Of a DNA stretch of 64,000 nt, positions 14,400-25,329 are shown piece by piece (positions within the stretch are counted from its first letter, which is position 1; every line of letters begins with the position of its first letter). The position numbers were made by a program, and so were the translations under genes. Below the pieces are notes generated by a model, which made no database searches, had not been told where the DNA came from, and saw nothing but the letters and a program-made list of their open reading frames with translations. This DNA is from Sycobia sp. Sy_11 (lineage: Eukaryota; Arthropoda; Insecta; Hymenoptera; Epichrysomallidae): contig JACCIC010000003.1 in the NCBI GenBank assembly GCA_018907035.1, positions 6,147,001-6,211,000 on the forward strand, in the 5' to 3' direction.

Positions 14400-14850
14400 T
14401 AGTGAGGGAGAGATTTAAAGAGGGGACATGGAAGTGATGGCATTACATGGTTTACATAATCGTATACGATGCGCGTGCACATATATGCAGAAACAGAGAC
14501 GCGCACGCGCCTAGAATTGTTGCGAATTGGACTGCGAATCGAGAAAGAGCGCGAAGAAGAACGACGATGCATAGATTGAGCTACGTCGTCCTCGTGAGCT
14601 CCCTGATTTCTGTTAGTACGAGCGTGCGAATAAGAGGATTTTTCGTTGCGCTCGCGATAACACTCGGACGCGCTGCTGTCGCGACTTTCCACGCTGTCAA
14701 AGTGCGCGGGTCTCCCGTACGTTTCACGCGCCTCACATCGCTAAGACAGGACAAAGCCTTGGATTTTTGGCGCACGCGTTCCTCGAGGGTCATCGTTAAA
14801 AAAGTAATCCAGGAATTGTTTGATCGTACATATTCATCGATGGGTAGTCA

Positions 14851-14856
14851 TTTATT
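14851..14856 (-). promoter_or_regulatory. candidate polyadenylation signal of the ETS gene
   Basis: AATAAA on the minus strand, about 1 kb after the ETS stop codon. It is the first canonical hexamer I noticed downstream of the stop. Several more lie further down, so the real 3' end could be much more distal, as is common for insect transcription factors. Position is inferred only. Confidence 0.25.
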
Positions 14857-14989
14857 GCCATTGTTACGAGACTCCCATCATCAAAATACAAATAATAAGA
14901 AACAAATAATAGAAAACAAATATTATGCAGCTTTCGAATTCATTACGCGCCTCACCGCGATTATAATATAAAGAAGTTCTGGGGGCTCT

Positions 14990-15600
14990 ACTGGAACTTT
15001 TTCGTCTATATTTGGATATCTGGACATTCAATTCGACAATTTAACTATACGGATTTTTGGGTATCTCGATAAAAAATCCGAACTATCAACTCTGCAGAGA
15101 TTCTAGACATTCCGATACCTGGTTCAAAAGAATCCGAAAAAAGACACTAACAAGGTATTCGGATAAGTTTGTAAAGCATCGAAAAATTCAATTAACTTGA
15201 TAGTCCAGATCCCTCGACACACAGATTTGTTAATTCAACTCTACTGATAATCCAGATATTCGAATACGCGAATAAAATAAACCAAAAATTTAACCATTCG
15301 AAAAATACAGACATTCGAATTCTATTAATTTAGCAAACAAATTACAGTTATTCGTGTATTAATTAAATATCTTATCATTTACACTGCAACCCGGTTGAGT
15401 AAATGTATTTCTTACTCAGATAAATATGTTTCCGATGTCCAAACACGCGCTCATCAATCGGATATCCATGCGTCCAAATAACCGAATAATTAAACGTATG
15501 AAGACTATTAACGATATCAGTTGGATATCCGTCGAATTCGAATTTTACCCGCACACTCGTACAATCCGAACGGATATTACGGATACTGAGATGTACGGAT
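14990..15600. repeat. degenerate repeat-rich stretch with GGATA/ATTCGA words
   Basis: About 600 bp in which short words such as GGATATC, ATCCGA, CAGACATTCGAA, CAGATATTCGAA and CGGATA recur at irregular spacing on both strands. No clean unit length is visible. It reads like an eroded tandem or clustered simple repeat lying in the presumed 3' UTR or 3' flank of the ETS gene. Confidence 0.4.
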
Positions 15601-15633
15601 AGTCCCAGTACTATTATACGTGTTCTCAACTTG

Positions 15634-15654
15634 AGATAGAGATAGAGAGAGAGA

Positions 15655-15695
<41 letters not shown>

Positions 15696-15719
15696 GCACA
15701 CATACGCAAACATCCACCG

Positions 15720-15757
<38 letters not shown>

Positions 15758-15778
15758 GTACGCGCGCGCGCGCGCGCA
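15634..15778. repeat. compound microsatellite (GA)n-(CA)n-(CG)n
   Basis: Three runs follow each other: GA-rich 15634-15694, CA 15723-15754 and CG 15755-15778. On the ETS mRNA strand this is CG then GT then CT, starting about 80 nt after the stop codon, so it should be within the 3' UTR. Confidence 0.85.
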
Positions 15779-15860
15779 CTCCCTTCCCGTCCGTCGGCCC
15801 ATCGGCTCGGCTGCTTCAGCGCGGCGCCCCGAGGGCCGCGCCCCAGTGCTCGGCTCCGGG

Positions 15861-16200
15861 TCATGCGTAGTGCGGATAGCTGCCGAGATGGGGCGGCACG
15901 TGGCCAGTGGCCGTGTGATGATGGCCCGCGTACAGATTGGCGCCCGGGCTTGTCGACCAGTAGCTGGAGGCCGACTGGAACAGGCCGCCCGGCACCGAGA
16001 CGGAGACCGAGGCAGCCGGGGGCGGCATCAGGTTCAGCTTGGCGTGGCCGTAGCCGGACATGAAGAGCTCGCTCTGGTACTTGTAGGCCGCCGGATCGGC
16101 CGCGGCGGGCTGCGTCGCCGCCGCCAGACCCTGGAAGTCGAACTTGTAGGCGTACCTCTTGCCGTGGACCTTGGTCATTATGTTCTTGTCGTAGTAGTAC
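15861..16200 (-). CDS. Ets65A: Ets65A-like ETS factor, last coding exon (end of ETS domain and C-terminal tail)
   Basis: This exon completes Arg128 and encodes residues 129-240 and the TGA stop (15863-15861). It starts [20 protein letters not shown], the last helix and wing strands of the ETS domain, ending near residue 150. The tail is rich in Ala, Pro, Ser, His and Tyr, with [12 protein letters not shown], a [11 protein letters not shown] segment and the terminus HLGSYPHYA. Tails like this, ending in a PxHLGSY-type motif, are typical of ERG/FLI1 proteins and are linked to transcriptional activity. The acceptor is CTGTCCGCAG before 16200. The 128-residue frame on the opposite strand (15846-16232) is an antisense shadow of this exon. 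The 3' UTR follows immediately and opens with GC-rich sequence and a compound microsatellite. The exon is about 65 percent GC, in contrast to the surrounding AT-rich DNA. Confidence 0.96.
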
Positions 16201-16240
16201 CTGCGGACAGAGGGGAGGGAGAAAAGCGATGATTTTATAA

Positions 16241-16241
<1 letters not shown>

Positions 16242-16280
<39 letters not shown>

Positions 16281-16300
16281 GTTGTTGTTGTTGTTGTTGT
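16242..16300. repeat. (TTA)n-(TTG)n microsatellite
   Basis: Trinucleotide run in the last ETS intron, about 40 bp inside the acceptor of the final exon. On the mRNA strand it is a CAA/TAA run. Confidence 0.95.
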
Positions 16301-16312
16301 GGAATCGTTATA

Positions 16313-16379
16313 CACTGAAAAAACATTTTTCTGAAATCAAGTAAATTTTTACTTGATAACAGTCATTTTTTTCGATGTG
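16313..16379. mobile_element. miniature palindromic relative of the 60.5-kb MITE
   Basis: About 67 bp that fold back on themselves. The left half is CACTGAAAAAACATTTTTCT then ATCAAGTAAA; the right half, read inversely, is CACATCGAAAAAAATGACTG then TTATCAAGTAA. The end sequence and internal ATCAAGTAAAT motif match the MITE at 60546-60800, so this looks like an extreme deletion derivative. Confidence 0.6.
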
Positions 16380-16758
16380 TGATTGTTCGGTATATACAGA
16401 TAATGCGAATGTGATCGAGAGATAATTATATATTATTTAGTATTATATTATTATTTATTATATTTACTCATACTATAAAATATATTAATCAGACAACTCT
16501 TTATTTCTGAGGCCACGAGTTACTTAATCTATTTTACAATGAAGTTTTGACAGAATATAGTTTTGATATTATGGAGTAATATAAAAATATAATATAATAA
16601 AAGTAACATAACCTATATTCCATTTTGAAATATGTTCTTTTAGCACGCTTTTCCTTCAAGCAATGTTTGTCTATATATATTATACTTTTATATACAAATA
16701 TACGAGGTCAGACAATTAAGTAATGCGACAAAATTCAAAAATCGAGTTTATTTAACAA

Positions 16759-17133
16759 TTAAGGTACATCGCGGTGATCCCCTTCAAAGTAGTCCCCTCC
16801 CGTATCTATACACTTATTCCAGCGATTTTTCCAGTTTTCGTAACAATTTTGGAATACTTCTTGTTGGACCTCTCTGAGTATCCTCGTAACAGATACTTGG
16901 ATGTCTTCAACGGAGTCAAAATTTCGACCTTTGACGAATTTTTTCAAATGGGAGAATAGGAAAAAATCGCAGGGTAAGTTGTGCGGCGAATAAGGTGGTT
17001 GTGATAACGTTGCAATGCCTTTAAACGCCAAAAACTGAGAAACGCTGAACGCACTGTGACAGGGATCATTGTCGTGATGCAGAATCCAAGTCTTCGCGAT
17101 ATCTCGTCGGCCAACATTCGAATGGTCAGTCAC
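16759..17133 (-). pseudogene. mariner transposase, C-terminal part of catalytic domain (broken)
   Basis: The 124-residue frame carries the second and third catalytic aspartates of the mariner DDD triad: HHDND and LPCDFFLF, with 34 residues between them, matching the mariner D34D spacing. The usual YSPDLAPCD block is altered to YSPHNLPCD. Downstream it keeps the FESVEEI-like region (as FDSVEDIQ) and the family C-terminus. The first catalytic aspartate is absent because the central part is deleted. The first methionine is not a real start; the frame simply opens at the deletion junction (M-T-D-H-S-N). Confidence 0.9.
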
Positions 17134-17139
17134 CGATCT

Positions 17140-17386
17140 TCACCAACAAGGGCGCGGACGCGCTGCGCATTTGCGTCGGTTCGCACTTGAAATTGGTCTT
17201 CCGCTCCGCGCCTCGTCTTTCACGCTCTCACGGTCTTTTTTAAAATCGGCATGTGACCGAAGCACCTGACTGCGACTCAGGGCATTACTACCATACACTT
17301 TAAGCTCTTTTTCATAAGTTTCTGTCGTGGTTTCGCCGAGTTTCGCACAAAAATTTATCGCGTACCTCTAAACTTCTCTGTTCCAT
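17140..17386 (-). pseudogene. mariner transposase, N-terminal DNA-binding part (frameshifted)
   Basis: Reading the minus strand from the ATG at 17386, the first residues (MEQRSLEVRDKF) run into a stop. A one-base shift near 17350 restores the typical N-terminal helix-turn-helix sequence of mariner transposase: KLGETTTETYEK, then ALSRSQVLRSHADF and DEARSGRPISS. This frame ends at a TGA at 17142-17140, next to the deletion joint. The piece therefore keeps the DNA-binding start of the protein but is doubly disabled. Confidence 0.8.
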
Positions 17387-17523
17387 TTTCGTGACATGTA
17401 CTACTCGGTCGTTGTTACAAAACACTAAACAGCTGGCGAAAAAATGATCGTATAAGGATCGTCAAGGTCCCAATCGAGAGAGTAGGGATCTACTATTACG
17501 GTGGCGTTACTTAATTGTCTAAC

Positions 17524-17526
<3 letters not shown>

Positions 17527-17576
<50 letters not shown>
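17527..17576. repeat. (TA)n array at mariner right end
   Basis: It begins exactly at the TA target site of the mariner element, so either the element inserted in a TA run or the duplicated TA expanded afterwards. Confidence 0.95.
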
Positions 17577-17578
<2 letters not shown>

Positions 17579-18977
17579 CTTTATATACATATACATGTAA
17601 AGCCAACTTTTCTTTGAACCTATACAAATTAGACAGAAATTCTGAAATTTTCAAATTCATTGATTTTTAGTAATGAATATTGTAATAGATTATCATTCTA
17701 GATTGACATACTAGAAAATAATTTAAAAATACGTATAAAATAATTTTTTAAATTATTATATCCTTTAATATAAATAACTTAATATTTCAGGAAACAATAA
17801 ATATCTCGAAAACGTTGTTAAAAATGCGTTCAACGTAGTTCAGTATTTTTGAAATATTGACGATATTTTTTTACGGGTTTCTTCTGATTTTTGGTAAATT
17901 CAGCCATGAACTTTTTTTTAATTTGATCGCAAATATACGCTATACTTGGAATGAAAACAAAAGATTATACTTCCTAGTTTTATTTTATTAAAGATTCGGC
18001 AAATTCTACAATAACAGTTCCGTTTGTTCGCTGTGTGCTGCTCGAGATGCTTTCATAATAAAAAATTTGTAAGAATGCGCAACGTATGACAGTAATTTTC
18101 TGGTTATGTTTAAATCTTTCGGAAACTTCGCGTTTTTATTCGTATTATATATAATTTATAAAAATTCAGATAAAAATTAGATATCAGTCTCTGTTCGTGC
18201 GACTATGAAAAGACACCTTTGAAAGACACCTTGAACATTTGAGAAATACTTTTAGGATTATCCATACGTTGACTTAAACAGTTTTTATGAATACAGTTGT
18301 TTGGTCAAATATTCAAATTTTTTATTTAACGTTGTGTCTTTCAAAATCAGTACATTCAAAATTTCTAATGCATTTTTATGCTTTGATTAAGGTTCAGTGT
18401 ATTTTTTTAGGGTGAAACGTACGAGCTATTCGTTGCGCTTTGCACACCGTCTTTCTAGAGGTAGCCATTCCGTCGGATAGCCGTAACGTCGTGATTTTTA
18501 ATTGCATTCCTATTAAAACAATTTCAACAGCTGTATCATTTGAAGCCCAACTATATATTATTATCGCGATATCCAGTATTTTCTACTTATAAAAGCCAAT
18601 GAATATTCCACATTTTGTACGGCCACGGTGGTCTTATAGCGATTAATATAGGAATGATTAAAATCAAAGATAGTAGATTACATTCCCTTTTCTATCAATT
18701 TTATTCGTACTTTAAAGTAATTTTGATAAAATTTAATGTATGCTTTAAGCTTTTAAGTGACAAGAAACCAAAAAGGTTATGTTATTTTTTATTCATTATG
18801 GTATCTAGATATTTTTTATTTTTCTGCAAATATGGAACAACGAAAATATCACATTCTTACAGAATACCACAAAAAAGAGATTGTTGAATGGATTACTACT
18901 ACAATACTGCAATTAATAGATTGTTGAAAAAAATTATATTACTATGAAGCAAATCTGGTTAGCAAAGGAGAAACTAC

Positions 18978-19248
18978 CTATTCCACCATCAAATTTGCTA
19001 CATGTATGTGCTTCGTCCAACGTTTTGAGCGTTTCAGTTTCTCATTAGGTGAATTTGGTGGTGGAGACTGTTAGATTATCGTTTTCTAGCAATAGTTTAT
19101 TCATTTTTATTTTTTTTTTTTTTAGTTTTCAGCAGTAATTTGTCTGTTGTAGATTCTGCAGAGATAATTTGAAACAAGGGTAGATTGATTGTCATTATAA
19201 TTATAAATATATTAGTTTAAAAAGACTGTAAGATCGACAAAAATATTT
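18978..19248 (+). repeat. dispersed repeat, inverted-hairpin copy
   Basis: The left part (CCACCATCAAATTTG .. GTCCAACGTTTTGAGCG) resembles the hairpin block of the 60.8-kb copy read backwards. AATTTGGTGGTGG then forms an inverted repeat with its start. The tail follows as AGATTCTGCAGAG..GAAACAAGG..GATTGTCATTATA and ends AAAGACTGTAAGATCGACAA, nearly identical to the end of the 60.8-kb copy. Confidence 0.5.
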
Positions 19249-22200
19249 GCCAATCAAAGTATCTAGTATGTCTTATTCATATTGTTCGTATGTTTTTTTC
19301 AAGCATTTCTAAAATTCTTTTTTTTTATATTATTCAGTTCGAAGATGTTATTACCTAAAATACTGTAAGTATATAGAAAGAATTGCCTCTGAGTACTGTA
19401 CAACTTTAAAATAGCATTACAACCACCGACACAATTTCTCTCTGATAATTTTACCTCCGCTCTATTATATAAGTTATTAATACGCACGAATTCGATCATC
19501 CAAGAACGAACTGCTACCGCCCGTTTATACGTTCTATTTTTCAAAGCAACGGACTCTCTCTCGCTCTCACTCTCTTTCTCACACTCCGTTTCTGCGTATA
19601 TATGGTCCATAGCGTCACCACTGTCGCCGGGGAAAAGAGCGATTATCGAAGAGGGAGAGCGAGATCGGTGGGGGGGGGGGGTTTGGTACGAATACAGAAG
19701 CAAGAAGCGGCACAGGGCCGATAACGCAATCAGTGAATCTGATTGAAAAATAATAGACGCGCGCGCCTCCGTTTCCTCCCCCTCGTGCCCCTCCCGGTCT
19801 GCTCGTCAGATTTGTGCGTCCCCCGTTTCCCCGCCTCACGGTATGAAATTCTCCGTGATTGGAATTTCTCTACTATATATATACGTTATATAGGACTCCT
19901 CTCTTAACCGTACGAATCGCTTCACTCTTCTGCTCGTCCCTTTCGGGTTTCCTCCCGTATCTCTGCGCTCTGTGCTCACCCCTTCCTCCCGCCCCCCCAA
20001 CCGCTCTCCCTACATCACCAGTCAATCTCGCGGCATTGAAATTGCACAATTCGCGCGAGTTGTCGAACGAGTAAAACTACGTAACGCTCTTTTTTTTTAT
20101 TGCTCCTGTTTTGTCGATCAACTATTCCTCCCCTCCCCCCTCCTGCCCGGGTCGTCGCGGGCCCCGTAGGTTCGCTCGCGTTTTATAAGTAATTTGCTTT
20201 TTTCTCCCTTCAGCGCGCTCTTCTTCCGTTCGAGAAAGGTGGCGCGCCGGTTTTCTTTTTCGACAAAAAGTCGGAGAGGCGCGCGATTGGCGAGTTATGA
20301 AAACAGCGAGTTTTCATTAATTATAAGGCTTTGATCTTGTTGCTGTATACAGGACTGCTATCGAATTTTGAGAAGCGCGTTAAAGTTGCTATTTGGTGCG
20401 TACACGTGCAGCGACTGCGTATTGGCAATTGAGACGATTACATTGTACTGATTTTTGTGCAGATTAATATTGATCGATTATGTTTTTTTAGTTTAGATTA
20501 AATTTAAATATGAGTATGAATTTTAATATTTTTTAAAATAATCTTAATTAGTTCTAGATTAGTAAAAAATGATTCGTCTAATAATTCCAATACCTTATTA
20601 ATAGTATAAGTAATTTATGCAAAATATTTAAGTACAATTAAATTATTTGATAAGTTGTAGTTTTATTATTGTAGATGGAAGAGTTTACCATAATATTAAG
20701 CTAATTTTATCTATAAAATAGTTTTTCCTTGAATCGTATATACTATGATTATTAGTTAAGTTTTACTATATATTGTTTAAAAACAGGATATAATGAACCA
20801 AATAAATGATAAGGTTTTGTCGAAAGTTAAATACGATTTACACATTCGTTTCAGCGTAGATAATAAATAAAGTATTATTTTTTCTTAAGAAATTATTATT
20901 GTACTGTGTACTTAATATGATAAAATGCTATCTATTTATTTTATCTTATATTAGCGAGTGTTGCTATGTTTACAAAAAGTATAATCGAATAGTTTATGTA
21001 TGACATCCGCGGCCGAAAGGAAAAGAAATTTGATACGCAATTACCTGGAACAAAAGCCGCGGCAAGTTAAATTTTCTTACGAGATTTTAAATAATATGTT
21101 TAAATAAAAAATTGTAAAGCAAAGACGAGAAAAGTAGATTTCGAGAGACCATATTTAAGAAATTCTTTTACCCTATTTCTGAATGAGTTGCAACGATGAA
21201 ACATATATGAAAAAAATATACCTGGATATCGCGAGCAAAATCTCGTTACAGGCCACACCTTTCCGTAAAAATAAGGTGCGCAATCGATCTATGCCGTCAC
21301 GGGAAAACCGAAGATTTTTCTGTAAAACGGCTTTTATGCGGTTTCGCAAATAAGGTGGCCGAATACTTCCTGTTGGAAAAATATCGAGGTTTTTGAAAGA
21401 GGCTATTAGGTTATGCTTTCTAAAAGCAGTGATCCGTACTATGGCGGGAAATTCGGACATTTTCCGTAAAGAAATGAGATATCTCGTATTCTGGCTTTAG
21501 GGGACTTTTTTTTGACCTCGGGCTTTCCGACGATTCGGCCGCGCGAAGAGTTTGGGCTGCGATCGGTCAGTGGGACTTATCCCTCGAAATTTGGCTCCCT
21601 TGCGAGAGGAGCGCGGAGTTTAAATATCAGCGCTAATGAAGCGTTCGGCATTATTATTATCTGGTCTTTGCTGCGGTACGAATCGATTTGTATAATTTTC
21701 AATATTCATTATTATTTTTTATATTAAACTTAATTTATATTTCAACTATTTGTGACCTAATTATTACAAACCTCCTTTTTCTATCATTTATAATTTTAAC
21801 ATTCAGTATCCAAAATTTTTTTTATCTATTCAAATTATTTAATAATATCGCTCACTGTTATATTATTACTCAAATTGCTCAATAAAAATTTGTCTTTTAT
21901 TTGGTACTTTAATAACATCTCAATTCTGTTTCCATTTCTGCATAAACCGACAACCGCCGCGTTATTTATATCCAAACAGAGGCTAGGACTTTTCGCGACA
22001 GATTATTATTCCATTATAGATGACGATATATGGACGATTTTACGACTACTAAAGTAGTTGAGGAAGCTGCTGCATTTAATGCGACGTTAAAGACAGGTGG
22101 TGTATACGGGCGGAACACGTATCATTAATACGTATTTACTTCTCAATTTCAGATTGTAAATAATCGCAATATTTAAATTGATGTTCTTAAGGCGTGTTTA

Positions 22201-22695
22201 AGAAAAAGTTATTGATTTCAAGAAGCAAAATGTTTTCAAAATTTCTATACACGTGGTTTATAATACAAGTAGATTTCAATAATATACAGAGATTGAACCG
22301 ATAAAATCGTAATAAGAAAGATCATTCTTCAGAAATGATTCATATATGTAGCTAAATTTAATGTTCAAAAAGACAGTACAATAAAGACAATTTAGAGCAG
22401 AATATCAATGTTTTATATTTGATATTCAGTTTAAATACCGATCTATAAAACATACTTCAAGCTTCATTTGTTTAATATCGTTTTATTCTTATTAATTGTG
22501 AATTACGAATGATCTGCTCATTCCAGACATTTATTACTTGAAAATTATACTTATGTATACTTCTAGGTGGTATATGTAGATAAAAGAAAAGGTTGAATCC
22601 TATGCTTATACATTTCTTGAGTTTATACATTTCTCGACCAATAGCGCCAATATTATTATCTCGATATGTATTTATAAAATCGAAGCTTATGCTCA

Positions 22696-23088
<393 letters not shown>

Positions 23089-24046
23089 CTAGAAAGAAAG
23101 GGACGTGTACGGTGTTCCGATGCGGTTTCGATCTAGTTCTTGGTGTATAGGGGACAGTTTGAGGGTGGAAGGCTGTCTTATTTTTCTCATAAATCGATTA
23201 TAAGACTATTTTTATACTTAGTGATATATTTTTTTTCAATTTAGAAAGTGTCATCAAATGATATCTCGAAGATGTCAGTTAGATTTGGTTTACAGTATTA
23301 ATTCTTTATTCATACACTGCGGTGCGATATGCGAGAGTTAAGAGAAAATGTTTACAGGAATAAACTTTCTTTAAAATTAAATTTTTTTACATTTTATCAG
23401 TGAGATTTTACGAAGAGTTTAAACCAGCCCAAAGGACTAAGAGGAATCAGAACTTTTTATATGTCACTAGCGATAGAACGTAATCGGACGATCGGCTACG
23501 CAACAGAGGCAAATGTACGGTTTACCTATCACGAAGCAATACTTTTAAAGTATTTCAGGTGTTGAAAACTTAACCTATAAGCATTAATTTATTTTATCTT
23601 TTAAATTAATGATTCGAGTATCCGTAAAAAATATATTAATCTGACACTGAGTTTATCGTTAAGGTCATCCGGTTTTATATAAAAATCTTTTTTAGTAAAT
23701 AGTTTAAAACGAATTAATTGAGCCAGTGGGGTATTACGATGTCTTTGTATTTTAATTTTTAAATAGCATCTATTTGATTTGTTTTCTCTGAGCATGCATT
23801 AAATTTTTTACTTAAATCTTTTTTATTTGTCATCGCTCTAACCTCTAAATTACAAGTTTAAGATGGTTTTTCGTCTTTCTTGACGATCAATATCGTTCTA
23901 TATTACTCTCTAAGTTGATTTTTACCCCATAAGAATAGTTGTGCTGTGGGGTGAAGTGTGTCCCGAGATTATTTTTGAACTGTTTTCTTTAGACTTATGA
24001 TGCGTATTCATATTATTTACTTTTTATTAATAAAAAATATTTTTTA

Positions 24047-24097
24047 TTTCAAATTCTACGGGTATGATCATAAACAAGAATAGTTTGACTATAACAA
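24047..24097 (+). repeat. dispersed repeat, tail fragment
   Basis: Only the tail block is recognisable: TTTCAAATTCTACGGGTATG, then ATAAACAAGAATAGTTTGAC. It matches the tails at 39303 and 61043 over about 50 bp. No hairpin block is seen upstream. Confidence 0.5.
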
Positions 24098-25160
24098 TAT
24101 ATATAGTCTATAGAAATATTTGTTAGTTTAGTTTAAAACTATCGAAAAAAAACACAATTTTCATTTTCATTAATAATATATTTTTCCAATCTGAACCCGA
24201 AAAACTCGACTTCCTATATCTATTTAAAGTGCACAAAGTTTGCGTTTTTCACACTTCGACTCGGTGTCATTACTTTGCCCATTGCGTGTATAAATGCGGA
24301 AATTACATACTTTGCATTCTTTAGCCAAAGCCTCTGTCTATTTTTTCCTTCATCTGAGATTGTATACTCAGCAGACTGATAGATATTCTAGAAATTCAAA
24401 GTATCGATTAAGCAAAATTTGTAAAGTTGCAGTTTTGCATCTACCGGGCATTGGTTATAATAATCAAAGTCGCGAATAATACTAGTGTGCGATATAATAC
24501 TACATATTGCGAGATTGTATTGATTACTTATATAATTTCAAACTATAGCATTAATGTATTTCCTACGAACACCATCTAAGTTACGCCGTTCTATAAGAAT
24601 CAATATATTTTTATAGAAATAGAGAAGTAAAATTATTTATTTTTTATTTGCAATTTTTTTCAACGTAACAATTTAATATTGGATTTGTTCGGACCATCAA
24701 ACACCTGATCCTAGACATTTATTTCATTCATTTCTATTCTAATTCGATCTGGTTATTTTATTCGCAGGAAACCTTCGCCAGCAATCGTATAAATTTGGTT
24801 TTTCTAGTGAAAATTTTCCATTTTTCTTTTTACTTTTACGTTTTTATTTTTTTTCATGTCACGTTTACGCTTCATTCTCCAGTCAAAGTCGCCTGCCACT
24901 CTGGCGCGCAAATGCTCCGACACATATATATGCGCAATGTGCAGGAGACGATAAGAGAGCGAGGTCGGAAATCGGAGGGACGAAGGGGTACGGGAGGCGA
25001 ATTCTGAAGATGCCTCGAACAGAAAAGTGCACTAATTTGGAACAATGGCACGGCCCTGGCAAAATTAGCGACGATACTCCCCATTTCTTTCGCGGGGATA
25101 CATACAAGCCGAGCCCGCAATTATACAGTGATAAGCGACTGAGAAGGATGGAGAGAGTGG

Positions 25161-25163
<3 letters not shown>

Positions 25164-25211
<48 letters not shown>
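25164..25211. repeat. (GA)n microsatellite
   Basis: Forty-eight bases of GA alternation inside a CpG-rich intronic block. Confidence 0.95.
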
Positions 25212-25215
<4 letters not shown>

Positions 25216-25298
25216 TGAGAGGGAGGGAGAAAGACAGCTATCCCCAAGGCCGTAACTCTTATTTTTGCGAAGAGTAAGAGAAAGAGGGACGGGCAAGG

Positions 25299-25329
25299 GT
25301 AGTAGTAGAGTAGTAGTAGTAGTAGTAGT
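25299..25329. repeat. (GTA)n microsatellite
   Basis: Interrupted AGT trinucleotide run. Confidence 0.85.

Larger units (their letters stand above)
6051..14989. other. 3' flank of the ETS gene: alternating AT-rich DNA and CpG-rich blocks
   Basis: CpG-rich blocks at about 7370-7920, 8760-9250, 10140-10510, 11990-12080 and 14450-14790 alternate with AT-rich DNA. No splice-linked or family-recognisable coding sequence is seen. Part of the right end may be ETS 3' UTR. Confidence 0.5.
16703..17527 (-). mobile_element. internally deleted mariner-like element
   Basis: This is an 825-bp element with terminal inverted repeats. The left end begins CGAGGTCAGACAATTAAGTA; the right end, read on the other strand, begins TGAGGTTAGACAATTAAGTA. 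Over the first 25 bases 21 match. It is flanked by TA on both sides (16701-16702 and 17528-17529), the target duplication of Tc1/mariner insertion. Full mariners are about 1.3 kb, so roughly 0.5 kb is missing. Remnants of both ends of the transposase remain on the minus strand, with the middle gone. It sits in the last intron of the ETS gene, in the same orientation. A (TA)n array starts at the right TA duplication. It cannot be autonomous. I could not settle the subfamily. Confidence 0.9.

Noticed and set aside
15846..16232. 128-residue plus-strand frame
   Set aside because: Antisense shadow of the last ETS exon, whose reading on the minus strand is a clear ETS-domain end.
21173..21460. 95-codon minus-strand frame in a moderately complex stretch
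   Set aside because: No family recognised, no splice or signal context; cannot be separated from chance.
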